Source: Bin5 sp965200685 (lineage in GTDB: Bacteria > Chloroflexota > Anaerolineae > Caldilineales > Caldilineaceae). Taken from it: a stretch of 64,000 nucleotides of DNA. This document shows positions 44,159 through 53,554 of this stretch, piece by piece. Each line of letters starts with the position of its first letter. Position 1 is the stretch's first letter. Made by a program: the position numbers and the translations under genes. The notes beneath the pieces are model-generated. The model saw nothing but the letters and a program-made list of their open reading frames with translations, searched no databases and had not been told where the DNA came from. The DNA lies in assembly GCA_965200685.1 (NCBI GenBank), contig OZ241379.1:682001-746000 (forward strand), written 5' to 3'.

Positions 44159-45182
44159 GTATGGGTGCATCCGCCTGGAGTAGGCCTTCGGCCTGTAAGG
44201 TCGTCCACAATTCGTTTGGGATCGGGTGTTGGAGCAGGCTGAAGTTGGACTGTACATGGGCCGGCTGTATGGCACCGGGGATGATGGCCGCTACACTGGG
44301 ATGGGCCAGCGGGAACTGCAGCGCGGCTGCGGGCAGTGTTGTGTTATAACGCTGGCAGATTTCAGCGATGCGCGCGGTTTTGGTCATCATCTCCGGGGAG
44401 GCAGGCGCGTAGAAGTAGCGGGCCCCCGGCACAGCCCCCGTGGCCAGGATGCCCGAGGCAAAGACAGCCCCGATGATGATACTGATGCCCTGTTGCGCGC
44501 AGAGATCAAACTCCGGGTCCAACATTTCTTGGGTCAACAGGTTGTAGCCATAGGCAACTAAGAAGAAGTCCAGTTCTACCAGATCCAGAAAGCGGGGGAT
44601 CATGCCCAGTTCGTTGATGCCCGCGCCCACCCCTTTGATCAGGCCGGCGGCGCGCAAGGCCTCAAGGGCACGCCAACCACTGGTAGCCAATTGCGTCAGG
44701 TAGGCGTTGACCCGCGCCTCTGTGCCGTGGAAATACATGTCCAGGTCGTGGATCACCAACAGATCGATGGAGGGTAGGCTGAGCCGCTGTAGGCTATCCT
44801 CATACGAACGCATAATGCCATCGTAACTGAAATCAACAGTGAATTCAAAGGGCAATGCGCCGGCCCATGGGTCCGGGGCATAGGTGGCAGGCTCGCGCGC
44901 GGGCCGAAAGACCCGTCCGACTTTGGTTGAGAGGACGAACTCCGGCCGGGGCTGTTGTCGTAAAAAATGACCGACCCGATGTTCGCTCTTGCCATGGCCA
45001 TAGAAGGGGGAGGTATCGAAAAAACGGACCCCCACATCCCAAGCGGCCTGTACTGTGGCCTGCGCGGTCTCTTCACTGAGGGCTTCAAATAGGTCGCCCA
45101 AGGGTGCTGTGCCTAGCCCAAACTCGCTGACAGAGGTGCCGGTGCTGCCGATCTCTCTTTGCGCTATGTTGCTGTTGCTCAT
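44148..45182 (-). CDS. Aldo-keto reductase (D-threo-aldose 1-dehydrogenase-like)
   Basis: 344 residues, (beta/alpha)8 NAD(P)-dependent oxidoreductase. The catalytic tetrad can be seen: Asp and Tyr in FFDTSPFYGHGKSEHRVG, Lys in LSTKVGR and His in LLVIHDLD. The FFDTSPFYG plus GRVFRP pattern is typical of the fucose/galactose dehydrogenase branch, but the substrate is not fixed. It stands alone, convergent with nuoN and divergent from the methyltransferase gene. Confidence 0.9.
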   Translation of the reverse strand: MSNSNIAQREIGSTGTSVSEFGLGTAPLGDLFEALSEETAQATVQAAWDVGVRFFDTSPFYGHGKSEHRVGHFLRQQPRPEFVLSTKVGRVFRPAREPATYAPDPWAGALPFEFTVDFSYDGIMRSYEDSLQRLSLPSIDLLVIHDLDMYFHGTEARVNAYLTQLATSGWRALEALRAAGLIKGVGAGINELGMIPRFLDLVELDFFLVAYGYNLLTQEMLDPEFDLCAQQGISIIIGAVFASGILATGAVPGARYFYAPASPEMMTKTARIAEICQRYNTTLPAAALQFPLAHPSVAAIIPGAIQPAHVQSNFSLLQHPIPNELWTTLQAEGLLQADAPIPTG

Positions 45183-45320
45183 TGGTTGTTCTCCTTATAC
45201 AATGGTTTGTCAAATCTGTCCCTATAGTACTATGATATGGCTCTGGAATGCCATTCTCAGGCAGGGTGTCTTCTCCTTGCCCGATTCGTGGATCTCCCGT
45301 TCAAGCAAAGGATCTGCACC

Positions 45321-46229
45321 ATGTCTACAACAGAAGCATCCGGCAAACGTGCCAAGAGCACCACGGCCGTGCTCGTAGCGGCCATACGTGCCCATCATCT
45401 GCGCTGGAACGCATCCCCTATCTTCGCGGATGCGTATGCCCTCCAGATGCTGCCGCTTTTCTGGTATCTGGTGGTCAAGGTTAAACCGCTCAACTGGCTG
45501 GTGGTCCACAAGCTTCTGGGGATCTTCCATCCTATCCACACGGAGAACATTCTGCGGATCCGCTATACGGAAGAGCGACTTCAAGAGGCAATTGACGCTG
45601 GTGTCAGCCAGTATGTGATCTTGGGCGCGGGGTTTGATACGTTCGCGCTGCGCCACAAGGGGCTGGCTGTGCAGGTCTTTGAAGTGGATCACCCGGCCTC
45701 GCAGCACGTCAAACGGGAGCGGGTCCTCAAGGCAAATGGGGAAATCCCCCCCAACTTGGTCTTTGTGCCCGTGGACTTTGAGATCGACCGGCTGGACGAG
45801 GCTCTGGCTCGCACCAGCTTCAACCCCCAGGAGCCGGCCTTCTTCTCCTGGCTGGGGGTAACCTACTACCTGACCAAAGAGGCGATTCGGGATACGCTGG
45901 CCCGTGTTCAAGGCATAGCCGCGCCGGGCAGCCGCATAGCCCTCGACTATAAGATCGCCCACCATCTCATCCCCCCAGAAGCCCGCCTCTTTACCGAAAA
46001 GGTTGAGGATTTCGTGGAACGCCGAGGGGAGCCCATGGTGTCTACCTTTACCCCAGAGGAGTTGAACACGGAGATGGGCCAGGCCGGCTTTACCGAGCTG
46101 GAGAGTGTCCCGCCCACGGAGCAGGTGCAGCGTTACCTGCAAGGCAGAAGTGACATGGTAGAGCCACCGGCCGATTTCTACTTCGCGCTGTTTGGGATTG
46201 AGTCGCCGGACGCAGAGGGTTCGGCTTAA
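45321..46229 (+). CDS. SAM-dependent methyltransferase, leucine-carboxyl-methyltransferase-like family
   Basis: 302 residues. The SAM site is YVILGAGFDTFALR, followed by VFEVDHPASQHVKRERV with the acidic residue that binds the ribose, and FFSWLGVTYYLTKEAI. These are the marks of the bacterial LCMT/TIGR00027 group, whose targets are mostly unknown (O-methylation). ATG 45321 has AAGGA 8 nt upstream; the ATG at 45237 would add residues unlike the family. It is followed after 12 nt by a small gene. Confidence 0.88.
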   Translation: MSTTEASGKRAKSTTAVLVAAIRAHHLRWNASPIFADAYALQMLPLFWYLVVKVKPLNWLVVHKLLGIFHPIHTENILRIRYTEERLQEAIDAGVSQYVILGAGFDTFALRHKGLAVQVFEVDHPASQHVKRERVLKANGEIPPNLVFVPVDFEIDRLDEALARTSFNPQEPAFFSWLGVTYYLTKEAIRDTLARVQGIAAPGSRIALDYKIAHHLIPPEARLFTEKVEDFVERRGEPMVSTFTPEELNTEMGQAGFTELESVPPTEQVQRYLQGRSDMVEPPADFYFALFGIESPDAEGSA

Positions 46230-46241
46230 GGAAAAGCTGGT

Positions 46242-46562
46242 ATGGCCACAGTACACGAAACTGACCGCTCGCCAAAGCATGCAGAGACCCAGACCCGCAC
46301 ATACAGTGTCCAGGTTAAGACGAAAGAGGGCATGCGGAAGATCAAGGTCATTGTCAAGCCGCGCCCTGCTCACGAATTCAGACAACTCCCAGACACCAAC
46401 AAAGAGCACTTCCGCGCATTCCTGAAAGGCGTTGGCTCTATTGTGTCATTGATGCCTGGTCCACCGCCCATGATTCAGCGCAGCCAAGTTGGTTCTTGGT
46501 CTGAAACCAGCAAAAGGGTTGCCCAATTCTGGGATAGATCCCTGCAGACGGCAAAGGAGTAA
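46242..46562 (+). CDS. Small protein of unknown function (106 aa)
   Basis: Not recognised. AAGGAA precedes the ATG. The product is basic at first (TYSVQVKTKEGMRKIKVIVK, a likely beta hairpin) and then has a Pro/Gly stretch (MPGPPPMIQRS). No membrane segment. It is 12 nt after the methyltransferase and its stop forms part of the SD of the next small frame, so the three are probably one operon. Confidence 0.6.
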   Translation: MATVHETDRSPKHAETQTRTYSVQVKTKEGMRKIKVIVKPRPAHEFRQLPDTNKEHFRAFLKGVGSIVSLMPGPPPMIQRSQVGSWSETSKRVAQFWDRSLQTAKE

Positions 46563-46567
46563 CCTCT

Positions 46568-46705
46568 TTGTCTGCAGAGAACGTAGATGCGGTCGTTGAA
46601 GCTAAGATAGACGGTGCAGCCTTCAGCAACCAGACAGACCTCACCATCTCCATTCAGTACCAACTCACTAGCCAAGCACTGCTCGACCTAATCCAAAAGG
46701 CATAG
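46568..46705 (+). CDS. Very small protein (45 aa) with TTG start
   Basis: A 45-codon frame opens at TTG 46568, 8 nt after a perfect AGGAG that overlaps the stop of the 106-aa gene. Product begins MSAENVDAVVEAKIDGAAF and contains LTISIQYQLTSQALLDLIQK, an amphipathic pattern without hydrophobic helix. It stops 1 nt before the convergent GHKL gene's stop. The strong SD and operon position are the only support; I know no homologue. Confidence 0.45.
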   Translation: MSAENVDAVVEAKIDGAAFSNQTDLTISIQYQLTSQALLDLIQKA

Positions 46706-46706
46706 A

Positions 46707-49154
46707 TCACTCCCCCAAGCTATCCAACAACTTATCCACACCAAAATTCATCAAGAATCCTGCGTAGTGGCTGGAGAATATATCTTGCAAGTATTCTGAA
46801 AGATCAACACCTTCCTGTGGCTGATCATCTAGCCTTTTGTAAATCTCATAGCCACGCTGCCGGTTGATTACGTATAAGAATAAGGTATGGAAATAAACTG
46901 ATGAAATGTACCGCTTGTTTGCAACTTGATTTTGGTCCGTTGAGAGCTTGCGGATGCCAGATTTGTACTTCTTAAGAACATTGCTATCCATGTTAATATA
47001 GATTGTCTCAAGTACGTCACTTTCCACATCAGGATACATTACTACCTTCCGGTCCATCGTAATACCTTGTTCCTCTAAATTCTCCCACAGCTTGCGATTG
47101 GGCTCTTCAGGTACTTGCTTCTCATAGACGAGAACATGTTTCGGTAGCCCTATTTTTTCGTCTTCGGGTTTAGGCATTTCATGTTTTTTCTTCGGCAACG
47201 GTTTATTGATTTTGACCCAAAACCGTTCAGTGAGATCGTTGCCAGGATTGCTTAAATCTGCCTGTATCTCTATCTCATCTCCAACCTCTACATCTTCTGT
47301 TGGTTCTAGAACAACGCGGATCGATCCTTCGTTGGGACTGCTACGGTTAACCGTAAGCACATCCTGAATATCATTGACAGTTCCTTTTTTATTCCCTCCG
47401 GATGATCCATTAGATGTGTATCCCATAAGGGCGATCTTCATGTCGCCGGGTTCGTCGGTTCGGTCGAAATACTGATTCTCAACATCTGTGTTGAACTTAA
47501 TAGTTTTAGACTCATTGGCCGGAATTGTAATGACCGGACGACCATTCTCGGCATTCACATCAAGATTGAAAAAAGAAGGGAAACGTTTGGGATGAAATCC
47601 TTCCTTTGGTCTTGGGTCAGGATTGGGTCTGCGTCGTTTTTTCGACTTGTCTTCCCGGTCCAGCTTAAAGGTCTGGCTTAACAGGCTCCTGAGTTCATTG
47701 TTGATGGGCAAATTCTCAGCAAAAGAGCGCAGCAAGGCCTCATCATCTTCAGCTTCAACAGAAATCGTGTCCTTGCGGCGTTTGTATATTTCTCGAAGCT
47801 GCCCTTTCTTGAGATTCTTGGCGAGTACATCACGAAGTTGTTTTGATTCCTTCCCTTGCTTAAGGCGGTCACGAGATGCCATGAAAAGTTCGTTGCGGAA
47901 ATCAAGGTTCATTGCTGTGCAGTCAACGTGGATCAACAGATAGTCCTTCAATAGGTTGAACCCTAGACTACGGGTAATGAACTCAGTCGTATAATGGCCG
48001 TGTACTTGACCATTAACCGAGAAGAGAACGGCCATATTATTTTTGAAAAATTCGTCCCGAATAGTCTGACGTGTCTCTTTGGCAGTTTTCTCTTTAGCTC
48101 GCGCTCTGAAGAGATGCACGGTGACGTTCATGCGGCCAATTTGACGGTCAGTATAGGTTTCGGAAAATATTTCTTCAACATAATCATTATTTTGGAGACG
48201 TTGTTTAAGTCCAAAGATGGCACTGGTTAAACCACTGTCTTTGGGATACCGTTCTTTGGTTTCAACTGTATAGATGGGAAGTGCCGGTGCGTATAGGAAT
48301 TCGTTGAGGCTACGCCCTAGGTCACGGCGGACATGTAGGTTTCCCTTGAGTTCATAAGAATAGAGCTTAATGATCGTTCCTGTGCAGAAGAGACGCTTGT
48401 AAAGACCTAGGTCAAGTTTGTCAATGGAAAAGGCTGGAATCTCGCCATCGATCTTCAGATACTCATACCAAGTATTCTTCTGGGTACTGGCTTCCTCGTC
48501 GGTTAGAGGATGTTTTCGGACCAGGGTGAAGCCAAAGAGACCCGAGCCATCATATCGTTTGGATGCGATCAACTGGTAGCGTTTCTCGCCGCAGAAGACA
48601 ATAGCCCCTGAACCGCCCATATTGTACTTGCCCTGTACAAAATGAATTTCATTCTTGTTGCCCCGCAGTAGGGAAAGCAAAGTGTCTTCAAAATTCTCTG
48701 GATGTTGGCCTTCGCCATCGTCGTAGATGATCAGCGATGTATCTCTGGTATCTCTAGGATGGCTATCGCCGATAATCTGGATGCTCGCAGCCTGTTGGTT
48801 GCGAACGGAGGATTGATCCCAGTTTTTGTGCTTAGGAAAGAAGCGCGTAATTGCCTCCTCAACAGAGCGCGGCGCGGCCGGTCCTTTCGGATCAATGCTT
48901 TCTTCATAGCAGCGACGCATAAGAATAGCGTCAATGGAGTTGGTGAGTTTTTCAACAATGGCAGCGACCGGGTTGGACTGCTGATTTTCAATGACGCCGA
49001 AGTTGCTTTCAATTTGGCCAAGAGGTGACCATTTCAGTCGCTCAAGGGGTGGCCTCCCCTCTTCTAGTAGCTGCTCTACTTCCGACTCATTTTTTGCTCG
49101 GTATAATTTTTGAAAGAGAGATTCAAACAGTTTACTGGATTCAACAAGTCTCAT
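46707..49154 (-). CDS. GHKL (MORC/Hsp90-like) ATPase, putative effector of the phosphorothioation cassette
   Basis: 815 residues. GHKL ATP-binding motifs are in order: N box EKLTNSID (68-75), G1 box YDDGEG (144-149) and G2 region GKYNMGGSGA (175-184). An S5-like domain with a Lys/Arg-rich segment follows to about 490. Then come a basic linker (SKKRRRPNPDPRP near 520-535), a beta-rich domain (about 540-700) and a C-terminal helical domain. No nuclease motif is recognised by eye. GHKL proteins of the paraMORC kind occur in prokaryotic restriction islands. It is last in a four-gene minus operon after a DndC/SspD-like gene, 37 nt away. Base composition is lower in GC than its neighbours outside the island. 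AGAGGA precedes the ATG. Confidence 0.85.
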   Translation of the reverse strand: MRLVESSKLFESLFQKLYRAKNESEVEQLLEEGRPPLERLKWSPLGQIESNFGVIENQQSNPVAAIVEKLTNSIDAILMRRCYEESIDPKGPAAPRSVEEAITRFFPKHKNWDQSSVRNQQAASIQIIGDSHPRDTRDTSLIIYDDGEGQHPENFEDTLLSLLRGNKNEIHFVQGKYNMGGSGAIVFCGEKRYQLIASKRYDGSGLFGFTLVRKHPLTDEEASTQKNTWYEYLKIDGEIPAFSIDKLDLGLYKRLFCTGTIIKLYSYELKGNLHVRRDLGRSLNEFLYAPALPIYTVETKERYPKDSGLTSAIFGLKQRLQNNDYVEEIFSETYTDRQIGRMNVTVHLFRARAKEKTAKETRQTIRDEFFKNNMAVLFSVNGQVHGHYTTEFITRSLGFNLLKDYLLIHVDCTAMNLDFRNELFMASRDRLKQGKESKQLRDVLAKNLKKGQLREIYKRRKDTISVEAEDDEALLRSFAENLPINNELRSLLSQTFKLDREDKSKKRRRPNPDPRPKEGFHPKRFPSFFNLDVNAENGRPVITIPANESKTIKFNTDVENQYFDRTDEPGDMKIALMGYTSNGSSGGNKKGTVNDIQDVLTVNRSSPNEGSIRVVLEPTEDVEVGDEIEIQADLSNPGNDLTERFWVKINKPLPKKKHEMPKPEDEKIGLPKHVLVYEKQVPEEPNRKLWENLEEQGITMDRKVVMYPDVESDVLETIYINMDSNVLKKYKSGIRKLSTDQNQVANKRYISSVYFHTLFLYVINRQRGYEIYKRLDDQPQEGVDLSEYLQDIFSSHYAGFLMNFGVDKLLDSLGE

Positions 49155-49191
49155 TCTCTAGTCCTCTCTTAGAGTTGATTTGCGATTTGCT

Positions 49192-50298
49192 TCAAATAAA
49201 ACACGCCGCACATCCCACCCCTTCACTCTCCTCAAGCACATCAAGAAGATAGGCGGACTTGTTCGTCTGCTCTTGTGAGCTGGTATGCAGATGCGCCTCT
49301 TTGATCTCCGCAATCCGTTGCGGCTGGGTCAATTCAGCCAACGATTCATCAGGGATCCAGGTAAAACCATCTTTCTCATAGGCTATAGCCTGGGCAAAGC
49401 GTTGCGGGTGCTGTTCGTACAGCCACACCCACTCGATCTTCTGCTGAAAGAAACAGAAGTAACAACCGGAACGGCTGCGGTTATAATAGCCCTTCTGACC
49501 GTTGAATTCAAACTCTATGGGATCATAGTACCGAGGTTTGCCGACCCCACTCTCTTCTAGCAGACGGAAGACCCTATCTCTATCCACCACATCCTCATTG
49601 CCCAACAGAGGGAAGTCATCCAAGCCGGCCATCGGGCAGTTGATATTCTTGAGAGCAGCGAAAACAACCTGATTGAAGGTAGAGACACTCAGGTCCAGCA
49701 ACATGTTCAGCTTGCGATTCTGGCTAAATTTGGCCGATTCAGGACGGTTGACCAACTCCAAGGCCGATTCCCGGATTCCCCCCACACTCAAAGCCGCGTA
49801 CAGATCAGCCAACAGCTCCCGATTCTGGCCAGCCAGTACCTTGCTGATGATATCCTTGCTCCAGATATTGCGCCGGAAAGGGAAAATCGTCTGGATATTG
49901 GGTTTGTGGGAGACATACCCCTCCCGGTCTTCATCCCCACGGATAGCCACATAGGAGATGGCAGGTGTGTCGCCGACAAAGAACTGCTCGAATGGTTCTA
50001 GTTTGAGCTTGCGCGTACACCACCGGGCTTGCGCGGACGGCAAATACCCCCCATACAGGGTCAGATAGTGATCAAAGGAAGCGATGGGGCTGTCCTTAGC
50101 CGCCTCCAAACGGGTGATCGTTTGGCCTAAGAAGACCTCTAAATCGTCAATGAACTGATAAGTCTCATCCAATTCTTTGCCGGTATCCAAGAAGTAGTAT
50201 TCCACCGGCAGTTCCGGATACTGCAGGGTCAGATAGATGGCAAGGGCGGCACTGTCCTTCCCCCCTGAAATCCCCAACACATGACGGACATCATTCAT
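49192..50298 (-). CDS. sspD: PAPS-reductase-family protein, DndC/SspD-like (DNA phosphorothioation)
   Basis: 368 residues. ATP pyrophosphatase P-loop ISGGKDSAAL (SGGKDS at 11-16). ARWCTRKLKLEPFEQF and SGCYFCFFQQKIEW give three cysteines placed as in DndC-type Fe-S proteins; CAACFI closes the chain. DndC/SspD proteins activate the DNA backbone for sulfur insertion. An excellent SD (GGAGGAG, 7 nt spacing) lies inside the upstream ATPase gene, whose stop overlaps this start by 8 nt. The name SspD is inferred from gene order (DUF4007, ATPase, this gene), not from a search. Confidence 0.8.
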   Translation of the reverse strand: MNDVRHVLGISGGKDSAALAIYLTLQYPELPVEYYFLDTGKELDETYQFIDDLEVFLGQTITRLEAAKDSPIASFDHYLTLYGGYLPSAQARWCTRKLKLEPFEQFFVGDTPAISYVAIRGDEDREGYVSHKPNIQTIFPFRRNIWSKDIISKVLAGQNRELLADLYAALSVGGIRESALELVNRPESAKFSQNRKLNMLLDLSVSTFNQVVFAALKNINCPMAGLDDFPLLGNEDVVDRDRVFRLLEESGVGKPRYYDPIEFEFNGQKGYYNRSRSGCYFCFFQQKIEWVWLYEQHPQRFAQAIAYEKDGFTWIPDESLAELTQPQRIAEIKEAHLHTSSQEQTNKSAYLLDVLEESEGVGCAACFI

Positions 50299-53200
50299 TG
50301 CTTAACTCCTCCTGTAGTACCCGAAGCAGAGCACCAACATTAACTGCCTCATCTTCGGTCAGTTGTCTACGCAGCTTGGCCTCCAACTCCGATAGCGCAG
50401 CTTCTTTCTGCCGTGGTAGGCGATGCAACAACTTACGGCTCCCGCTTTGCGCGGTCGTGATCTCTAAAGCCACCGGCGGCAATTCCTGTTCTGGGTCAGC
50501 GTTGAGTTCATCAATTTGACACAGAGTATCCAACTCAGTAAGAGCGATGCGGAGTTTTGAATGGACGACATCTTCGTCGCCGTCCTGCATGCGCCGAATG
50601 TCCCGTCCCAATACTGCTTGGACTACCGAATTTAGCCAAGCATCCCGATCATCCAACGCGGAAGTTAAACGCATGAGCAACATGCGCTGGCGGGGCAACA
50701 TCTCATTGGGCCGCAGAGTACAATAGCGTTCTGTAATCTCATCCCGATAAGCGGGAAACTGAGAACAGGAGTACCCAAGGATCCCTAATAGAAAATTTTC
50801 AATGCGATCCACTAGGTCATCATAACAGCTTCGCAGTTCCCGTATCGACTTCTGCAACTGCTCAACAAACGCTGTGATCTCTGCATCAGTGTCGATTTCA
50901 TCAAAACCAAGGGCAAGGGGAAAGTCCTCAAAGAAGGTCTTTTCAGGATCCGTGGCCTTGGCAATCGCCTCGCGCAGGCGTATGGTCTTTGGCTCTAAAT
51001 GAGAGGTGCGCTGTGCATAGGGCGGCAGACTGCGGTAAAAGGTGAGGAACGGACGCACCGTCTCAATGAAACCCGTATTGCTGATCTGTTGGCTCGGTTC
51101 TTGTTGTACAAGACGTCGAAAATGGTTGAAGAACTGAAGCCGCACACCATCTACCGTGAAACTCTTGATGCGGAATTTTTCCGGCTCCTTCAGGATGAGA
51201 TCAAGTGTATCTACTACGACTATAGGCGTATACACCCCATCATAGTAGAGGGCGAACTCTTCACGCTTGGCAAAAAGGAAAGTAGGGATCCAGAAATTGA
51301 TGAATCCATCCTTGAGCTTAAACGGGGGCCGGCTGAGAATTTCTATGAGTTGATTCAGATTTCTAGGCGTGGTCTTGGCCCTATCCAAGAACTCCTGGCA
51401 AGCCTTCCAGAGAATGCGAAAGGAAGGATCACTAGGTTCATCCAGAATATAGTCTTTCAGTACTCGCTCTGTTGAGTTGTTTTGATGGTCCGGGGCTAGC
51501 CGGTGGATCCCGGTCTCCTTCAAAAGGGTCAGATAGATGCTTTTGGCAGCAGGAAAGCGATTGGGCGGGAAGCCTAAGTCCGGCTGTTGCCAGTTCTCTA
51601 CCAACGCCTGGAAAAAGTTGCGCCGCGCGGTTGAGACAGCAGTTGAGACTTTATGCCGGTTGACAAGCTCATTATGAAAGCGCGGCGTGTGCGTGTACAC
51701 AGCATCGCAGATATGCGACAACACACTGTTGAGATTGCGGGCATCCCGAATTGTAAGAGTTCGCCCATTCCATACCCAGGTCAACGCGCTGCTATCATAG
51801 AGGCTGTCCAATGTTTGCCGGTTGAGCTGGTCGATCTCTTCAGCCTTCAGGCGTTGCAATTCACGCACAGCCACCCTGTCATCTAGATTGTCCTCCAAGA
51901 CGTAGTTGATCTTCTGAATCTCCTGCAGGGTCTGTTGAATCTGCCTAAAGTTCCGGTAGATGCCGTACAGTGTCGTTGGATGCTTTTGTGATAGATCTGT
52001 CCGCAGGTCATCCATATTTACATCGCTGGAGAACACTAGGTTCACGATACCATCGCTTAACCCCTCAGGGCTATCTGTGATTGGCTCTTCAGAAAGTTGA
52101 AAATGGAAGAATCGCGGTGTGCCTGTGCGAAGGCTGACGGATTTCGCCAAGTACAGTGGAAATGTAAAGTGCTCATGTACGTATGATGCCACATTGCCGA
52201 CGGGGTCGACCTTGCCTTCTGCCTCGCGCAAGGCCAATTCAATATTTAGGTCCGTGCCCTCAAAGAGGACAAAGGTCTCTTTGAAGCGAATATAACGAAT
52301 GAACTTGCGCGTCTCAAGTTCCTGCAGAACCTGCGCTGCATTGTCAAGACCGAGGGCCAATTGTCCATATGCAGACAGGAACGATGGATTGATCCGGGCC
52401 CCGTCCGGGGCGAAAATGTTGAGCAGCCCGATCACTTTGATCAGTTTGATGGCTGCGTGGACGACATCTTCGGTTAGTTCGGCCTCGGCTCGTTCCTGGG
52501 CACGGCGCATAACGCCCCATTGTGCATAGTGGGGATTATGAACCGAATTGAGCAGGCTTTCATAATTGTGTGCTAAATAATCATAGACGCAGGCAAGGTT
52601 GTAATAGGGGTGTTCTTTCACATCATAGACGTTGATGCCTAAGTAATCGTTGTCATACAAAAATGTGAAGAGTGAACGCTCATTTTGGCCGTAACGCTGC
52701 AGGGCTTGCGTGAGTACTGACGCCGCTAACAGGTCAAAGGGGAGCAGTTGCCGAGCAAATGCAGGCGACAACCGCTGCCGATAGGGAAATGCAGCCGACA
52801 GGTCAATGGCTTCAACGAGGGCTGTGAGTTCGCTATGTGGATGTTCGGCGAATTCAACTTTGCGGTCCACCACTGCGACCAATTCAAGAAGCTGCTCGAC
52901 CGGTTCGTTGAATGTCAGTTCCTTTAGCCGTCCCTTGACCTTTTCCCATTCTTCACGCTGTCCCCTGCTCAATCCCACGCCATAGGTACTGAAATTCTGA
53001 TGCAGCACAGTAAGGAGCATCATATTGAGGGCAGGATCACTGACGAGTTCCGCCAGTCTTTGTACAAAATAGAGTTCCTCTTCGGGGTTGGAGTGAGCAG
53101 CGTATTCCAGAAATTTGCCAAATTCATCTATCACAATGGCTAACCCGCGTTCACGATCCTGTGCTTCAGCAGATGTTTGGGCTAATGCACTGAAGATCAG

Positions 53201-53554
53201 ATCAGAATCGACTGACAATATCCCTAGACGCTGACGAAAGGTGTCAATGATCGATGTGTAGGAACCGACAATGTTTATGAAGTCAATGCCCTGCACCGGC
53301 CCGAGATGGCCATTGGGTTGAGGAAAGTAGCGTTGGTCGCCCTTGAGAGTCTTCTCTACGGCGAGCAAAAACGCAGATTTCCCCGTGCCATACGAACCGA
53401 TGACACTGAACGCGTGGATGCCTACCTCATAGTCGGCGAGGATCTGCTCGTAGATGCGCCGGGCGTTGGCTGTGGGAATGTATTGAATATCCTGGCCCGC
53501 GTCCCGCACTAGGTTAATTGAGGGCGAAAACCTTGACATTGTCATAGTAGCCAT
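50291..53554 (-). CDS. sspC: Large P-loop ATPase, SspC-like
   Basis: 1087 residues. Walker A GSYGTGKS (53-60) and Walker B LAIVIDEFGKFLE (138-150) with the catalytic Glu. The rest is mostly helical, with no recognisable nuclease or helicase motif. Several ATG codons open the frame (residues 1, 4 and 6), all within the 3' end of the DUF4007 gene, so the start overlaps it by 41 nt or slightly less. In Ssp systems the ATPase SspC works with SspB and SspD to place single-strand phosphorothioates. The family call rests on the neighbours; the fold alone would only say STAND/AAA-like ATPase. Confidence 0.75.
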   Translation of the reverse strand: MATMTMSRFSPSINLVRDAGQDIQYIPTANARRIYEQILADYEVGIHAFSVIGSYGTGKSAFLLAVEKTLKGDQRYFPQPNGHLGPVQGIDFINIVGSYTSIIDTFRQRLGILSVDSDLIFSALAQTSAEAQDRERGLAIVIDEFGKFLEYAAHSNPEEELYFVQRLAELVSDPALNMMLLTVLHQNFSTYGVGLSRGQREEWEKVKGRLKELTFNEPVEQLLELVAVVDRKVEFAEHPHSELTALVEAIDLSAAFPYRQRLSPAFARQLLPFDLLAASVLTQALQRYGQNERSLFTFLYDNDYLGINVYDVKEHPYYNLACVYDYLAHNYESLLNSVHNPHYAQWGVMRRAQERAEAELTEDVVHAAIKLIKVIGLLNIFAPDGARINPSFLSAYGQLALGLDNAAQVLQELETRKFIRYIRFKETFVLFEGTDLNIELALREAEGKVDPVGNVASYVHEHFTFPLYLAKSVSLRTGTPRFFHFQLSEEPITDSPEGLSDGIVNLVFSSDVNMDDLRTDLSQKHPTTLYGIYRNFRQIQQTLQEIQKINYVLEDNLDDRVAVRELQRLKAEEIDQLNRQTLDSLYDSSALTWVWNGRTLTIRDARNLNSVLSHICDAVYTHTPRFHNELVNRHKVSTAVSTARRNFFQALVENWQQPDLGFPPNRFPAAKSIYLTLLKETGIHRLAPDHQNNSTERVLKDYILDEPSDPSFRILWKACQEFLDRAKTTPRNLNQLIEILSRPPFKLKDGFINFWIPTFLFAKREEFALYYDGVYTPIVVVDTLDLILKEPEKFRIKSFTVDGVRLQFFNHFRRLVQQEPSQQISNTGFIETVRPFLTFYRSLPPYAQRTSHLEPKTIRLREAIAKATDPEKTFFEDFPLALGFDEIDTDAEITAFVEQLQKSIRELRSCYDDLVDRIENFLLGILGYSCSQFPAYRDEITERYCTLRPNEMLPRQRMLLMRLTSALDDRDAWLNSVVQAVLGRDIRRMQDGDEDVVHSKLRIALTELDTLCQIDELNADPEQELPPVALEITTAQSGSRKLLHRLPRQKEAALSELEAKLRRQLTEDEAVNVGALLRVLQEELSNE

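Noticed and set aside
45222..46409. Minus-strand frame of 395 codons
   Set aside because: It is antisense to the methyltransferase gene, whose SAM motifs and SD are clear. The antisense product has no recognisable motif.
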